A stretch of DNA of 64,000 nt, taken from contig JAKQTR010000041.1 in NCBI GenBank assembly GCA_029562975.1, positions 434,001 to 498,000 on the forward strand, given 5' to 3'. Origin of the DNA: Acidobacteriota bacterium (GTDB lineage Bacteria; Acidobacteriota; Vicinamibacteria; Vicinamibacterales; JAKQTR01). How positions within the stretch are numbered: the stretch's first letter is position 1; every line of letters begins with the position of its first letter. A program made the position numbers and the translations under genes. Under the pieces are notes generated by a model. The model made no database searches. It had not been told where the DNA came from and saw nothing but the letters and a program-made list of their open reading frames with translations. This document shows positions 16,384 to 27,304 of the stretch, in pieces.

Positions 16384-17880
16384 ATGTCTCATCTGCTCGC
16401 CACGAAGTCAATCGAACAACTGCGCGCCGAGGCCGCCGAGTCGGGCGAACACAGCCTCAAGCGGGTGCTCGGCCCGGTCAACCTCATTTCGCTCGGGATC
16501 GGCGCGATCGTCGGGACCGGCATCTTCGTCCTCACCGGGCAGGCGGCCGCCCAGTACTCCGGCCCGGCCATCGTGCTGTCGATGCTGCTCGCCGGGCTGG
16601 TCAGCGCGTTCGCCGGCCTCTGCTACGCGGAGTTCGCGTCGAGCGTCCCGATTGCCGGCTCAGCCTATACCTACGGCTACGCGACCCTCGGGGAGTTCTT
16701 CGCGTGGATCATCGGCTGGGATCTCATCCTGGAGTACGCCCTCGGCGCGGCCACCGTGGCCGTCGGCTGGTCGGGCTACGTCGTCAGCTTCCTCCACGAC
16801 TTCGGGATCCAGTTTCCCGCGGCCCTGAGCGCGGCGCCGGGCACGGTCGTCACCCTCGCCGACCAGACGACGGTGACCGCCGTGCTGAACCTGCCTGCGG
16901 TGCTGATCGCGCTGGCGGTCACGCTGCTGCTGGTGATCGGCATCCAGGAATCGGCCAACGTCAACTCGGCGATCGTCATTGTCAAGGTGGCCGTCGTGCT
17001 GCTGGTGATCGTCGCCGGGGCGGCGTTCGTCAACCGCCAGCACTGGGTGCCGTTCATTCCGCCCAATCAGGGGACATTCGGCGCGTTCGGCTGGAGCGGC
17101 ATCGCCCGCGCGGCGGGCGTGATCTTTTTCGCCTACATCGGGTTCGACGCGGTGTCCACCGCGGCGCAGGAGGCGAAGAACCCCCAGCGCGACATGCCGA
17201 TCGGCATCCTCGGCTCGCTGGCGATCTGCACCGTGCTCTACGTGGCGGTCTCGCTGGTCATGGTGGGACTGGTGCCCTACACGCAGCTTGGCGTGCCGGC
17301 TCCGATGGCCGTCGCCATCGACGCGGCCCGGGAGCAGGCGGCCGGCACGGTGTGGGCCGGCCTGGTCGGGGTGATGCCCTTCCTCGTCAAGCTTGGCGCC
17401 ATTGCCGGGCTCAGCTCGGTGATGGTGGTCATGATGCTCGGGCAGCCTCGGATCTTCTATTCGATGGCGCACGACGGCCTGCTGCCGGCGTGGGCCAAGA
17501 AGATCCACCCGCGTTTCCGCACGCCGCACGTCACGACGATCGTGACCGGGTGCGCGGTGGCGGTGGCGGCCGGGTTCACGCCGATCAACATCCTCGGCGA
17601 ACTGGTCAGCATCGGCACGCTCATGGCGTTCGTCATCGTGTCGCTCGGCATCATCTTCCTCAGGCGGAGGCGGCCGGACGTGGTGGCGCCGTTCCGAACG
17701 CCGTGGGTGCCGGTGGTGCCGATCCTCTCGGCGACCGTCGCCCTGCTGCTCATGACCAGCCTTCCGCTGCCGACGTGGGAACGGCTGCTCGTCTGGATGG
17801 CGCTCGGCATTGCGATCTACGCCGGCTACGGGTACCGGCACAGCGAACTGCGGAAGCGGATTGAAGCCGGCGGCCGGTAA
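16384..17880 (+). CDS. APC-superfamily amino acid permease (cationic amino acid transporter type)
   Basis: This inner-membrane protein should import amino acids by proton or sodium symport, or exchange them. The 498 residues contain about 12 hydrophobic helices. Near the start is the APC motif SLGIGAIVGTGIFVLTGQAAA; IGFDAVSTAAQEAKNPQRDMP marks the sixth helix region. The N-terminus (MSHLLATKSIEQLRAEAAESGEHSLKRVLG) matches YfnA/CAT-like transporters. An open frame extends 28 codons upstream, but ATG 16384 has GGAGGA 8 nt before it and gives the family N-terminus. The substrate cannot be read from sequence. It stands alone between accC and folD with its own -10. Confidence 0.9.
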   Translation: MSHLLATKSIEQLRAEAAESGEHSLKRVLGPVNLISLGIGAIVGTGIFVLTGQAAAQYSGPAIVLSMLLAGLVSAFAGLCYAEFASSVPIAGSAYTYGYATLGEFFAWIIGWDLILEYALGAATVAVGWSGYVVSFLHDFGIQFPAALSAAPGTVVTLADQTTVTAVLNLPAVLIALAVTLLLVIGIQESANVNSAIVIVKVAVVLLVIVAGAAFVNRQHWVPFIPPNQGTFGAFGWSGIARAAGVIFFAYIGFDAVSTAAQEAKNPQRDMPIGILGSLAICTVLYVAVSLVMVGLVPYTQLGVPAPMAVAIDAAREQAAGTVWAGLVGVMPFLVKLGAIAGLSSVMVVMMLGQPRIFYSMAHDGLLPAWAKKIHPRFRTPHVTTIVTGCAVAVAAGFTPINILGELVSIGTLMAFVIVSLGIIFLRRRRPDVVAPFRTPWVPVVPILSATVALLLMTSLPLPTWERLLVWMALGIAIYAGYGYRHSELRKRIEAGGR

Positions 17881-17957
17881 ACAGCGCCCTCGCGCGGGCG
17901 GCCGCAGGCGGCGCGGCCGGACCGTGACGAAGGCGCCCGGTGCGGCACGGAGGTGAC

Positions 17958-18887
17958 ATGGCGGCGCGCATACTGGATGGAACCGCGGCGGCACAGGCGA
18001 TCCGGGCGGAGCTGGCTCCTCGAGTCCGGGCGTTCACGGAACGGGCCGGGAGGACCCCGCGCCTGGGCATCGTGCTCGCGGGGCACGACCCCGGTTCCGA
18101 GATCTACGTCAGGAACAAGCTGAAGACGGCAGGAGAGGCGGGCATTGTCGCCGAGCTGGTGCGCATCCCCGAAGAGGCGCCGGTCGAGGAGGTGCTCGCA
18201 GCCGTCGCGGCGCTCAACGCTAGGCGCGACGCGGACGGCATCCTCGTCCAGTCCCCGCTGCCGGAGGCGATGGGCGCTGACGCGGAAACCCGCGTCCTCG
18301 ACGCGATCGATCCGGCGAAGGACGTGGACGGGTTCACGCCGGCCAACGTCGGCCGTTTGGTCCAGAACCGTCCCGGCCTCGTGGCGTGCACGCCGGCCGG
18401 CATCATGGAACTCCTCTCGCGGGAGCAGGTTGCGATCCAGGGCGCCCGGGCCGTGGTGATCGGGCGCAGCGACATCGTCGGCAAGCCCATGGCCCTGCTG
18501 CTCCTGCACCGCCACGCGACCGTCACGATCTGCCATTCGCGCACGCGGGATCTGCCGGCCGTGGCGCGCACCGCGGACATCCTGGTCGCCGCCATCGGGC
18601 GCCCCGGATTCGTGACGCCTGAGTTCGTCAAGCCGGGCGCGGTGGTGGTGGACGTGGGCATCAATTCCGTGTCGGACGAGGCGCTCGTCAGGCGGCTGCT
18701 TCCGCCCGACTCGCCGCGCCTCGCCGCGTTCGCGAAGCGCGGCTCGCTGACCGTCGGAGACGTGCACCCCTCCGTGTCGGAGGTGGCCGGGGCCTTGACT
18801 CCGGTCCCCGGCGGCGTCGGCCCCCTCACCATCGCGATGCTGCTCGCCAACACGGTCGCGGCGGCCGAAGCCCGGCTGAGGGCCTGA
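17958..18887 (+). CDS. folD: Bifunctional methylenetetrahydrofolate dehydrogenase/cyclohydrolase
   Basis: FolD interconverts 5,10-methylene-THF and 10-formyl-THF with NADP. From ATG 17958 (GGAGGTGAC just upstream) the protein has 309 residues. Motifs seen: SEIYVRNKLKTAGEAGI with the catalytic lysine, DGILVQSPLP (usually DGILVQLPLP), KDVDGF, and the nucleotide loop VIGRSDIVGKPMA. Near the C-terminus is TPVPGGVGPLTIAMLLANT. A GTG 6 codons upstream is possible but has no ribosome-binding site. coaE follows after 7 bp. Confidence 0.96.
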   Translation: MAARILDGTAAAQAIRAELAPRVRAFTERAGRTPRLGIVLAGHDPGSEIYVRNKLKTAGEAGIVAELVRIPEEAPVEEVLAAVAALNARRDADGILVQSPLPEAMGADAETRVLDAIDPAKDVDGFTPANVGRLVQNRPGLVACTPAGIMELLSREQVAIQGARAVVIGRSDIVGKPMALLLLHRHATVTICHSRTRDLPAVARTADILVAAIGRPGFVTPEFVKPGAVVVDVGINSVSDEALVRRLLPPDSPRLAAFAKRGSLTVGDVHPSVSEVAGALTPVPGGVGPLTIAMLLANTVAAAEARLRA

Positions 18888-18894
18888 CCGGCCG

Positions 18895-19593
18895 ATGCTG
18901 AGGGTCGCGCTGACCGGAGGCATCGGGACGGGCAAGAGCGTCGCCCTCGCCAGGTTCGCCGAGCTCGGGGCGGCGGTCATTGACGCGGACGACCTGGCGC
19001 ACCGCGCGATGCAGCCCGGGTCGGAGGGCCATGCGGCGATCCGGCGGCGGTTCGGGGAGGGCGTCATCGGCGCCGACGGCCGGGTCGATCGCGCCCGGCT
19101 CGGCGCGGTCGTGTTCGCCGACGACGACGCGCGCCGCGATCTCGAGGCCATCATCCATCCCGCCGTGGCCCGCGCCATCGCGGCGTGGTTGACGGCCTGC
19201 GAACGCCAGGGGGTGCGCATCGCGATCGCCGAAATCCCCCTCCTGCACGAGACCGGCCGCGACAAGGACTTCGCCTGCGTGGTCGTGACTGCGTGCGAGG
19301 AGAGCGAGCAGGTGCGGCGCGTCATGGCGAGATCGGGCGTGGACGAACCTGAGGCCAGGCGCCGGATGGCCGCGCAGTGGCCTGCGGCGAAGAAGGCGCG
19401 CCGCGCCGATTACGTCATCAGGACCGATGGGCCGCTGGCGGAGACCCGCCGCCGGACCACTGAGGTCTGGCGCGCGCTCAGTGCGCGGCCGGATGTGGGA
19501 TACTCCTCGTGGAGCCGGGAGGCGCACGCGCCCGGGCTTGGCGTTCCCGCGGGGCGACGGCCCGGGCGGAGGCGCCCGCGAAGCAATCCATGA
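18895..19593 (+). CDS. coaE: Dephospho-CoA kinase with basic C-terminal tail
   Basis: CoaE performs the last step of coenzyme A synthesis. The P-loop is GGIGTGKS at residues 8-15, followed by the DADDLAH motif and the EIPLLHETG lid region. The kinase core ends near residue 205. The remaining ~27 residues are rich in Arg, Pro and Gly (GRRPGRRRPRSNP), longer than the 206-residue E. coli enzyme. The last codons overlap the next gene's ATG (ATGA at 19590-19593), so the tail may exist mainly because of that overlap. It follows folD by 7 bp. Confidence 0.93.
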   Translation: MLRVALTGGIGTGKSVALARFAELGAAVIDADDLAHRAMQPGSEGHAAIRRRFGEGVIGADGRVDRARLGAVVFADDDARRDLEAIIHPAVARAIAAWLTACERQGVRIAIAEIPLLHETGRDKDFACVVVTACEESEQVRRVMARSGVDEPEARRRMAAQWPAAKKARRADYVIRTDGPLAETRRRTTEVWRALSARPDVGYSSWSREAHAPGLGVPAGRRPGRRRPRSNP

Positions 19594-20963
19594 CCCTCCG
19601 CGTCCTCTGCGTTGCCGCCGCGCTCGCGGCGCTGGCCGTCACCGCCTGCGGCGACAGGACGTCTTCGCCACCATCCGGCCCCAGCGTCATCATCGCCCCG
19701 ACCGTCACCTCGATTTCGCCTCGGGAAGGCGCGACGCTCGGCGGGACCCCGGTAACCATCAGCGGGGCGAACTTCGCCCAGGGCGCGTCGGTCGCCATCG
19801 GGGGCGTCGCGGCCACCAACGTGGTCGTCGCCAGCTCCACTGCCATCACGGCCGTCACCGGCGCGCATGCAGCGGGGCCCGGCGATGTCGCCGTGACCCA
19901 GGGGGGCCTCACAGCCACGCTGCCGGCGGCGTTCACGTTCATCACGCTGCCGCCTCCCACAATCACCTCGATCTTCCCGCGGGCGGGCTCCTCGGCCGGC
20001 GGCACCACCGTCACGATCACCGGAACGAACTTCGCGCCAGGGGCCTCGGTGACGATTGGGGGCGCGGCGGCGACCGCGGTGGCCGTGGCCTCGCTGACCA
20101 GCCTCACCGCCGTCACCGGCCCGCGCGCCGTCGGCACCGCCGACGTTGTCGTGACCGTCGGCGGGCAGACCGGCTCGCTGGCTGGCGGATTCACCTACGT
20201 GCCGCCCGGGCAGAACCTGCTGCCTGTCATCGCCTCCCTGACGGCGCAAAGCGCGCGGCCAAACGCGCCGGCGGACTTCGCCGATCTGTCGGAGGAGGTG
20301 CCGGTGAAAGCCGTCGTGTCCGACGCCGAGACGCCCGTCGATCGGCTGACCCTCGAATGGTCGGCGGACATCGGCACGGTGATCGGCAACGGGACATCGG
20401 TGGTCTGGCGCATGCCGGCGTCGGCTTCGACCCCGCGATCGGCCACCATCACGCTCAAGGTCATCGAGCCGGTCGGCGGGAGCGCGGGAACGCAGAGCGT
20501 GACCGCGAAGGCGACGATCAGCCTTCACGATTCGATTGGCGAGATCAGTCACGTCTCGCGCCAGTTCCTGCTGGACTTCTCCGACTCCAGCATGCCGGCC
20601 AGCTACGTCGTGCGCAACTTCTGGGACGGCTGCCCCGGCAAGCAGGACGAGCTGGCCGACGTCGAGGCCAACCGGCTGCACTACACGATCCTGTCCTCGA
20701 ACATCGGCCAGCCGTACGACGTGTCGGTGGGATTCAAGGCCGGGTGCGCGGTCCCGGGGCGCGGGATCCGCAGCGGGGACGGCTGCGCCGTCGTGCCGTG
20801 CCTGTGGCGGGATCTCTACAAGCCCACCGGCGCGATCAACACCACGAGCGGCCCGGACTACCTGACGGCCGTGTTCAGGAACAACCGCTGGTGGCTTTGC
20901 GCCAGCGACTTCCCGTCCGGCACCACCACGCCCGCGCGCAACGCGCCGGCGTTCATCCGCTGA
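19590..20963 (+). CDS. Predicted lipoprotein with two IPT/TIG domains
   Basis: The 457-residue product starts with a lipoprotein signal (MTLRVLCVAAALAALAVTAC, Cys at 20). Two IPT/TIG Ig-like domains follow (about 38-118 and 122-205), each with P-T-(V/I)-T-S-I...G-G-(T)-x-V-T-I-(S/T)-G-x-N-F. The C-terminal 250 residues contain a beta-rich segment and a Cys-containing part (FWDGCPGKQDEL, AGCAVPGRGIRSGDGCAVVPCLW) that may form disulfides. The start overlaps the coaE stop by ATGA; the longer upstream frame lies inside coaE and is rejected. An exported lipoprotein coupled to a cytosolic kinase is odd. TIG domains suggest surface binding; the function is unknown. Confidence 0.85.
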   Translation: MTLRVLCVAAALAALAVTACGDRTSSPPSGPSVIIAPTVTSISPREGATLGGTPVTISGANFAQGASVAIGGVAATNVVVASSTAITAVTGAHAAGPGDVAVTQGGLTATLPAAFTFITLPPPTITSIFPRAGSSAGGTTVTITGTNFAPGASVTIGGAAATAVAVASLTSLTAVTGPRAVGTADVVVTVGGQTGSLAGGFTYVPPGQNLLPVIASLTAQSARPNAPADFADLSEEVPVKAVVSDAETPVDRLTLEWSADIGTVIGNGTSVVWRMPASASTPRSATITLKVIEPVGGSAGTQSVTAKATISLHDSIGEISHVSRQFLLDFSDSSMPASYVVRNFWDGCPGKQDELADVEANRLHYTILSSNIGQPYDVSVGFKAGCAVPGRGIRSGDGCAVVPCLWRDLYKPTGAINTTSGPDYLTAVFRNNRWWLCASDFPSGTTTPARNAPAFIR

Positions 20964-20992
20964 GCGCCCGGTCGCTCCGGCCTCTCCGCCGC

Positions 20993-22237
20993 TCAGGACG
21001 GGACGCCTGGCGTGTCGGCGATTTCAGGGCCGGGGGCATCCTGGGCGGGCGCGATCCGATCCTCGACGAACGTGTCCCACTCGTGGCAGTGGGGGCACTG
21101 CCACAGCAGCTCCGTGGCGCGGTAATGGCAGCGCTGGCAGACGTGCGGATCGAGGTAGAACGCGGACTGGCGCGTCAGGTCCGCGTAGCGCCGGATGAGC
21201 GCCGGGTCGGGCGTGCGCTCGACGAAGGCGTTCCAGATGGCCTGGTGGATCGTGAGCGCGTGAGGGCTGTGGGCGAGCGCCTCGAAGAGGAGCTCCAGCG
21301 CCCCCTGCGTCTGGCCCCGCACGGTCAGATGCGTGGCAAGGGCCAGGTGCGCCCGCCAGTCCTTCGGGTTGGCGGCGATTAGCCGCCGGCAGAGCGCCTG
21401 GAACCGGGCCGGGTTCTGCTGGGACCCGTACAGCGCCTCGAGCCGATCGAACGCCAGGTACGCGCGTTCGGGCGCCAGCGCGACGGCTTGCTCCCAGGCC
21501 TCGGCGGCTTCGGCCGCCTTGCCCTGCGCGAGCCGGACGTCGCCCAGGTTGAGGCGGGCGGGGACGTTGCGGGGATTGAACTCGAGCGCGGCCTTGAAGC
21601 GCGCCAGCGCGCCCGCGGCGTCCGCCTGCTTGAGCCGCTCGCGCCCGAGTTCGTTCTCCAGGAACGCGAGGATCCGCCGGTTCGCCGGCTGGTCGGCCTC
21701 CTCGCTGATGGCCACGAGGCGCTGCCGGATGTCGTACGCCTCCTGCCATTGGTGCTGCTCTTCGTGGAGCTTCTGGAGGTTCGTCAGCGCATACGGGTTC
21801 GCGGGCTCGAGGCGCAGCACTTCGTTGAACGCCTCCAGCGCGCGATCCACGAATCCGCCCCGCTTGTAGTCGAGGCCGAGGCAGAGCAGCACGTACGCGT
21901 GCTCGAGGCGCGTCAGCCGGGGCCGCTGCAGCAGCGCCTGGTGGATCGTGATCGCCCGGCCGATCTGTCCCTTTTCCCGGTACAGGTTCCCGAGGATCAT
22001 GTCGATCTCAAGGGCGTCCGGCTGGAGCTTCGACGCCTCCGCGAGTTCGCTGATGGCCCGATCGATCTGGTGGGCGGCCAGGGAGTTCAAGCCGAGCACG
22101 TAGTGCGGGGACTCCCGGGCCCGGCGCCGGTCGATCCAGCGCCCCTCCTGGAGCTTGTAGCGCTCCCACGCCTTGCCAACCGCCAGACCGACGAGCAGCG
22201 CGACCAGCCCGGCCAGAAACGATGCGTAGCTCCCCAT
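20993..22237 (-). CDS. lapB: LapB-like TPR protein with C-terminal zinc ribbon
   Basis: LapB (YciM) is an inner-membrane-anchored TPR protein that in E. coli regulates LpxC breakdown and LPS assembly. This 414-residue protein has an N-terminal membrane helix (about 4-22), then tandem TPR units (GLNSLAAHQIDRAISEL, MILGNLYREKGQIGRAI and later repeats). It ends in a rubredoxin-like metal site, C-Q-R-C ... C-P-H-C, near residue 385. This is the LapB architecture. It starts at ATG 22237, sharing a base with the kdsD stop (TGATG), as last gene of the Kdo island. Family and context agree; the regulatory role here is inference. Confidence 0.85.
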   Translation of the reverse strand: MGSYASFLAGLVALLVGLAVGKAWERYKLQEGRWIDRRRARESPHYVLGLNSLAAHQIDRAISELAEASKLQPDALEIDMILGNLYREKGQIGRAITIHQALLQRPRLTRLEHAYVLLCLGLDYKRGGFVDRALEAFNEVLRLEPANPYALTNLQKLHEEQHQWQEAYDIRQRLVAISEEADQPANRRILAFLENELGRERLKQADAAGALARFKAALEFNPRNVPARLNLGDVRLAQGKAAEAAEAWEQAVALAPERAYLAFDRLEALYGSQQNPARFQALCRRLIAANPKDWRAHLALATHLTVRGQTQGALELLFEALAHSPHALTIHQAIWNAFVERTPDPALIRRYADLTRQSAFYLDPHVCQRCHYRATELLWQCPHCHEWDTFVEDRIAPAQDAPGPEIADTPGVPS

Positions 22238-23199
22238 CAGAACATCTGCGTGCGCCACAGGTCGTGCAGGTGCAGCACGCCCTCGATGCGCCGATCCGCG
22301 TCCACCACGATGAGCGAGGTGATCTTCCGCTGTTCCATCAAGGCCAGCGCCTGCACGGCCAGCAGGCTGCGCTCGATCGTCTTCGGCCCCGCGGTCATGA
22401 CGGCCGAAGCCGGCTGGTCGAGGAGGCCGGGGAGGTCCATGTGGCGGCGCAGGTCCCCGTCGGTGATCACTCCAGCCAGGCGGCCGTCGCCGCCGACCAC
22501 GCACGTCATGCCGAGTCCCTTCGCGGACATCTCCGCGACCGCGGCGCGGATGGGCGTCGCGACGCCGACGACGGGCATCTCGGCCCCGGTGTGCATCAGC
22601 GCCTCGGCGCGCAGGAGGCGCTTGCCCAGGCCGCCCCCGGGGTGCAGGTTCGCGAAATCCTCTTCCTGGAAGCCCTTCTCGACGAGCAGCGTCATGGCCA
22701 GGGCATCGCCCATGGCCAGGGCCGCGGTCGTGCTCGCCGTCGGCGCCAGGTTCAGCGGGCAGGCCTCTTCGTCCACGCCGCAGTCGAGCACGACGTCGGC
22801 CGCGCGGGCGAGCGTCGAATCGGCCCGTCCCGTCAGCGCCACGAGGCGGGCGCCGATGCGCTTGATCGTCTCCAGCAGGCGGAGCAGTTCGCCCGTCTCG
22901 CCCGTGTGGGAGAGCGCCACGACGACGTCGTCGCCCTGCACGGCGCCGAGGTCGCCATGGACGGCCTCGGCGGGGTGCAGGAAGAAGGCCGCCGTCCCGG
23001 TGCTCGACAGCGTGGCGGCGACCTTGCGCGCGATGATTCCTGACTTCCCCATGCCGGTGACGATGACCCGCCCTCGGCATCCGGCAAGCAGCGCCACCGC
23101 GGCGGCGAAGCGCCCGTCCACGCGGTCCACGAGCCCGAGGACCGCCGCCGCCTCGGTTCGGAGTACTCTCCGGCCCACGTCGAGATCGATCATGGGCAT
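22237..23199 (-). CDS. kdsD: Arabinose-5-phosphate isomerase (Kdo pathway)
   Basis: KdsD interconverts ribulose-5-phosphate and arabinose-5-phosphate, the first committed substrate of Kdo synthesis. From ATG 23199 the protein has 320 residues. A SIS sugar-isomerase domain (about 35-170) contains GKSGIIARKVAATLSSTGTAAFFLHPAEAVHGDLG and SHTGETGELL. Two CBS domains (about 200-320) carry ITDGDLRRHMD. An open frame extends 31 codons upstream inside kdsA and has no family similarity. The gap to kdsA is 4 bp and the stop overlaps lapB. No kdsC (Kdo-8-phosphate phosphatase) is fused or adjacent. Confidence 0.95.
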   Translation of the reverse strand: MPMIDLDVGRRVLRTEAAAVLGLVDRVDGRFAAAVALLAGCRGRVIVTGMGKSGIIARKVAATLSSTGTAAFFLHPAEAVHGDLGAVQGDDVVVALSHTGETGELLRLLETIKRIGARLVALTGRADSTLARAADVVLDCGVDEEACPLNLAPTASTTAALAMGDALAMTLLVEKGFQEEDFANLHPGGGLGKRLLRAEALMHTGAEMPVVGVATPIRAAVAEMSAKGLGMTCVVGGDGRLAGVITDGDLRRHMDLPGLLDQPASAVMTAGPKTIERSLLAVQALALMEQRKITSLIVVDADRRIEGVLHLHDLWRTQMF

Positions 23200-23203
23200 G
23201 CGC

Positions 23204-24037
23204 TCACGCGGCCCCCCGGCGCGCGGCGTCGATGCGCACCAGCAGGGCCAGGAGGCCGTCCAGCCGGTCCAGCGCGAGGGCGTTCTGCGCATCGCTCCTG
23301 GCGCGGCGCGGGTCCTCGTGGATCTCGAGGAAGACGCCGTCCACGCCGGCTGCGACGCCGGCCGGGGCGAGCGTGTCGATGAACTCGGCCTGGCCGGACG
23401 TCACGCCTCCGCCGGCTCCCGGCAGCTGCAGGCTGTGGGTCACGTCGAAGACCACGGGGTACCCGAGTCCGCGCAGGACAGGAAACGCCCGCATGTCCAC
23501 AACGAGGTTGTGGTAGCCGAAGGAGGCGCCACGCTCGGTCAGCATGATCCGCCGGTTGCCCGTCGACGCGATCTTCGCCGCGGCGTGGCGCATGTCCTCG
23601 GGCGCTAGGAACTGGCCCTTCTTCACGTTGACGGCCCGCCCCGTCCGCCCCGCGGCCAGCAGGAGGTCCGTTTGGCGGCACAAGAAGGCGGGGATCTGCA
23701 GCACGTCGGCGGCTTCGGCCGCAGGCGCGGCCTGGCCGGGCTCGTGGATGTCGGTCAGCACCGGCACGCCCAGACGTGCCCGGACGTCGGCCAGGATGCG
23801 CAGGCCCTGGGCGAGGCCCGGCCCCCTGTACGAGTCGAGGGACGTCCGGTTCGCCTTGTCGAACGACGCCTTGAAGATGAACGGCACGCCGCGGCGGCGG
23901 GCCACGTCGGCGATGGCGGAACCGAGTCCCGCCGCATGGTCTGCGCTCTCGATGACGCACGGGCCGCCGATGAGCACGAGCGGGTGCCCTCCGCCCACCG
24001 TGACGGGTCCGATTGCGACCGGGTCCACGGCCGCCAT
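23204..24037 (-). CDS. kdsA: Kdo-8-phosphate synthase
   Basis: KdsA condenses phosphoenolpyruvate with arabinose-5-phosphate to Kdo-8-phosphate. The TIM-barrel features are clear: VLIGGPCVIES near residue 20, KASFDKANRTSLDSYRGPG, the DIHEPGQAA segment, QIPAFLCRQTDLL, and KKGQFLAPEDM. ATG 24037 gives 277 residues. A TATAAT hexamer overlaps this ATG, and an in-frame GTG at 24028 lies exactly 7 nt beyond it, so a leaderless start at 24028 (274 residues) is equally possible. The larger open frame upstream overlaps pyrG and is rejected. pyrG ends 28 bp upstream. Confidence 0.94.
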   Translation of the reverse strand: MAAVDPVAIGPVTVGGGHPLVLIGGPCVIESADHAAGLGSAIADVARRRGVPFIFKASFDKANRTSLDSYRGPGLAQGLRILADVRARLGVPVLTDIHEPGQAAPAAEAADVLQIPAFLCRQTDLLLAAGRTGRAVNVKKGQFLAPEDMRHAAAKIASTGNRRIMLTERGASFGYHNLVVDMRAFPVLRGLGYPVVFDVTHSLQLPGAGGGVTSGQAEFIDTLAPAGVAAGVDGVFLEIHEDPRRARSDAQNALALDRLDGLLALLVRIDAARRGAA

Positions 24038-24065
24038 TATAGTCCGGGGGCGCGCCGCAGCGGGC

Positions 24066-26500
<2,435 letters not shown>

Positions 26501-26505
26501 GGCGA

Positions 26506-26511
26506 ATCATA
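26506..26511 (-). promoter_or_regulatory. -10-like TATGAT at the head of the Kdo operon
   Basis: TATGAT on the minus strand is followed after 5 nt by the kdsB GTG. Transcription would begin at or next to the start codon. No good -35 is seen. Confidence 0.45.
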
Positions 26512-26649
26512 GCACACGCGCCGGGGTGCCCTGGCTGCCGTGCGCGGCGCACCTGCCAGCCGGGGATGCCTCGGGCGGGCCGGCCATGATTCGATCGCGC
26601 GCTCGGCGCGCGGCGCGAGGCCCGGTGCAGCGGGCTCGCGCGTGTGGGG

Positions 26650-26655
26650 TAGAAT
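26650..26655 (+). promoter_or_regulatory. -10-like TAGAAT before the PilP-like gene
   Basis: TAGAAT in GGTAGAATACC leaves a leader of about 18 nt before ATG 26680, with AGGTGA placed as ribosome-binding site. The same GGTAGAAT string precedes recO at 52521. Confidence 0.4.
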
Positions 26656-26679
26656 ACCGTCACTGTCGCAGGTGACGGC

Positions 26680-27276
26680 ATGACTCCTTCGCGTGCAGCG
26701 GTCGTCGTGGTCGGTGTGAACCTCGTGGCTGTGTGGGCGGCCGCGGCGGCGGGCGGGCGGGCGGGCGCGCCTCAAGGCGCCGCGCCCGTGGCGCAGGTGC
26801 GTGCCGACCTGCCCGACGGCGGCCTGTCGCCGGTGCTCGAGGCGGCCGCCGCGCGCCTGGGCGCGCACGCGCCGCGGGCGCTGCCGCCAGCCGCGCGCGA
26901 CCCGTTCCGCTTCGGCGGGCCCTCCGCTGCTCGTTCGGGACGCCCGGCGCCGGGACCGCAGCCGGCGCGCGCCGAGCCGCCGGCCGACGAGCTTGCTGGC
27001 GCCTCGGCCCGAGGGCCCCGGGCGCCCGACGTGGTGCTCGAGGGGATGGCCGAGTCGCAGGTTGGGGAAGCCGTGGAGCGCACCGCCATCGTCACGGTGG
27101 ATGGCGGCTTGGTGCTCGCCGGCCTGGGCGTGGTGCTCGGGGATCGCTACGAGATCGTCGCCTTGTCCGCCGACAGCGTGGAACTCGAGGACGTGGTATC
27201 ACGGGCGCGGTCCGTCTGCCGGTTGAAGACGGCAAGACCGGCTGACCGCGCCGTTTCAGGGACGGTGGGCCGCTAG
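26680..27276 (+). CDS. Exported protein resembling PilP/GspC, function unknown
   Basis: The 198-residue product begins with a hydrophobic segment (about 7-25) that can act as a signal anchor. An Ala/Pro-rich linker carries the motif RDPF at residues 73-76, as in PilP of this window (residues 44-47). The C-terminal ~70 residues (VVLEGMAESQVGEAVERTAIVTVDGGLVLAGLGVVLG...IVALSADSVELEDVV) follow the beta-sandwich pattern of PilP and GspC homology-region domains. I infer a periplasmic connector-type protein, but no secretion genes are adjacent. It lies between divergent kdsB and downstream mdh (28 bp), so co-transcription with mdh is possible. Confidence 0.75.
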   Translation: MTPSRAAVVVVGVNLVAVWAAAAAGGRAGAPQGAAPVAQVRADLPDGGLSPVLEAAAARLGAHAPRALPPAARDPFRFGGPSAARSGRPAPGPQPARAEPPADELAGASARGPRAPDVVLEGMAESQVGEAVERTAIVTVDGGLVLAGLGVVLGDRYEIVALSADSVELEDVVSRARSVCRLKTARPADRAVSGTVGR

Positions 27277-27304
27277 GCCCCGGGATTCCGGGAGGATCGA
27301 TCGC

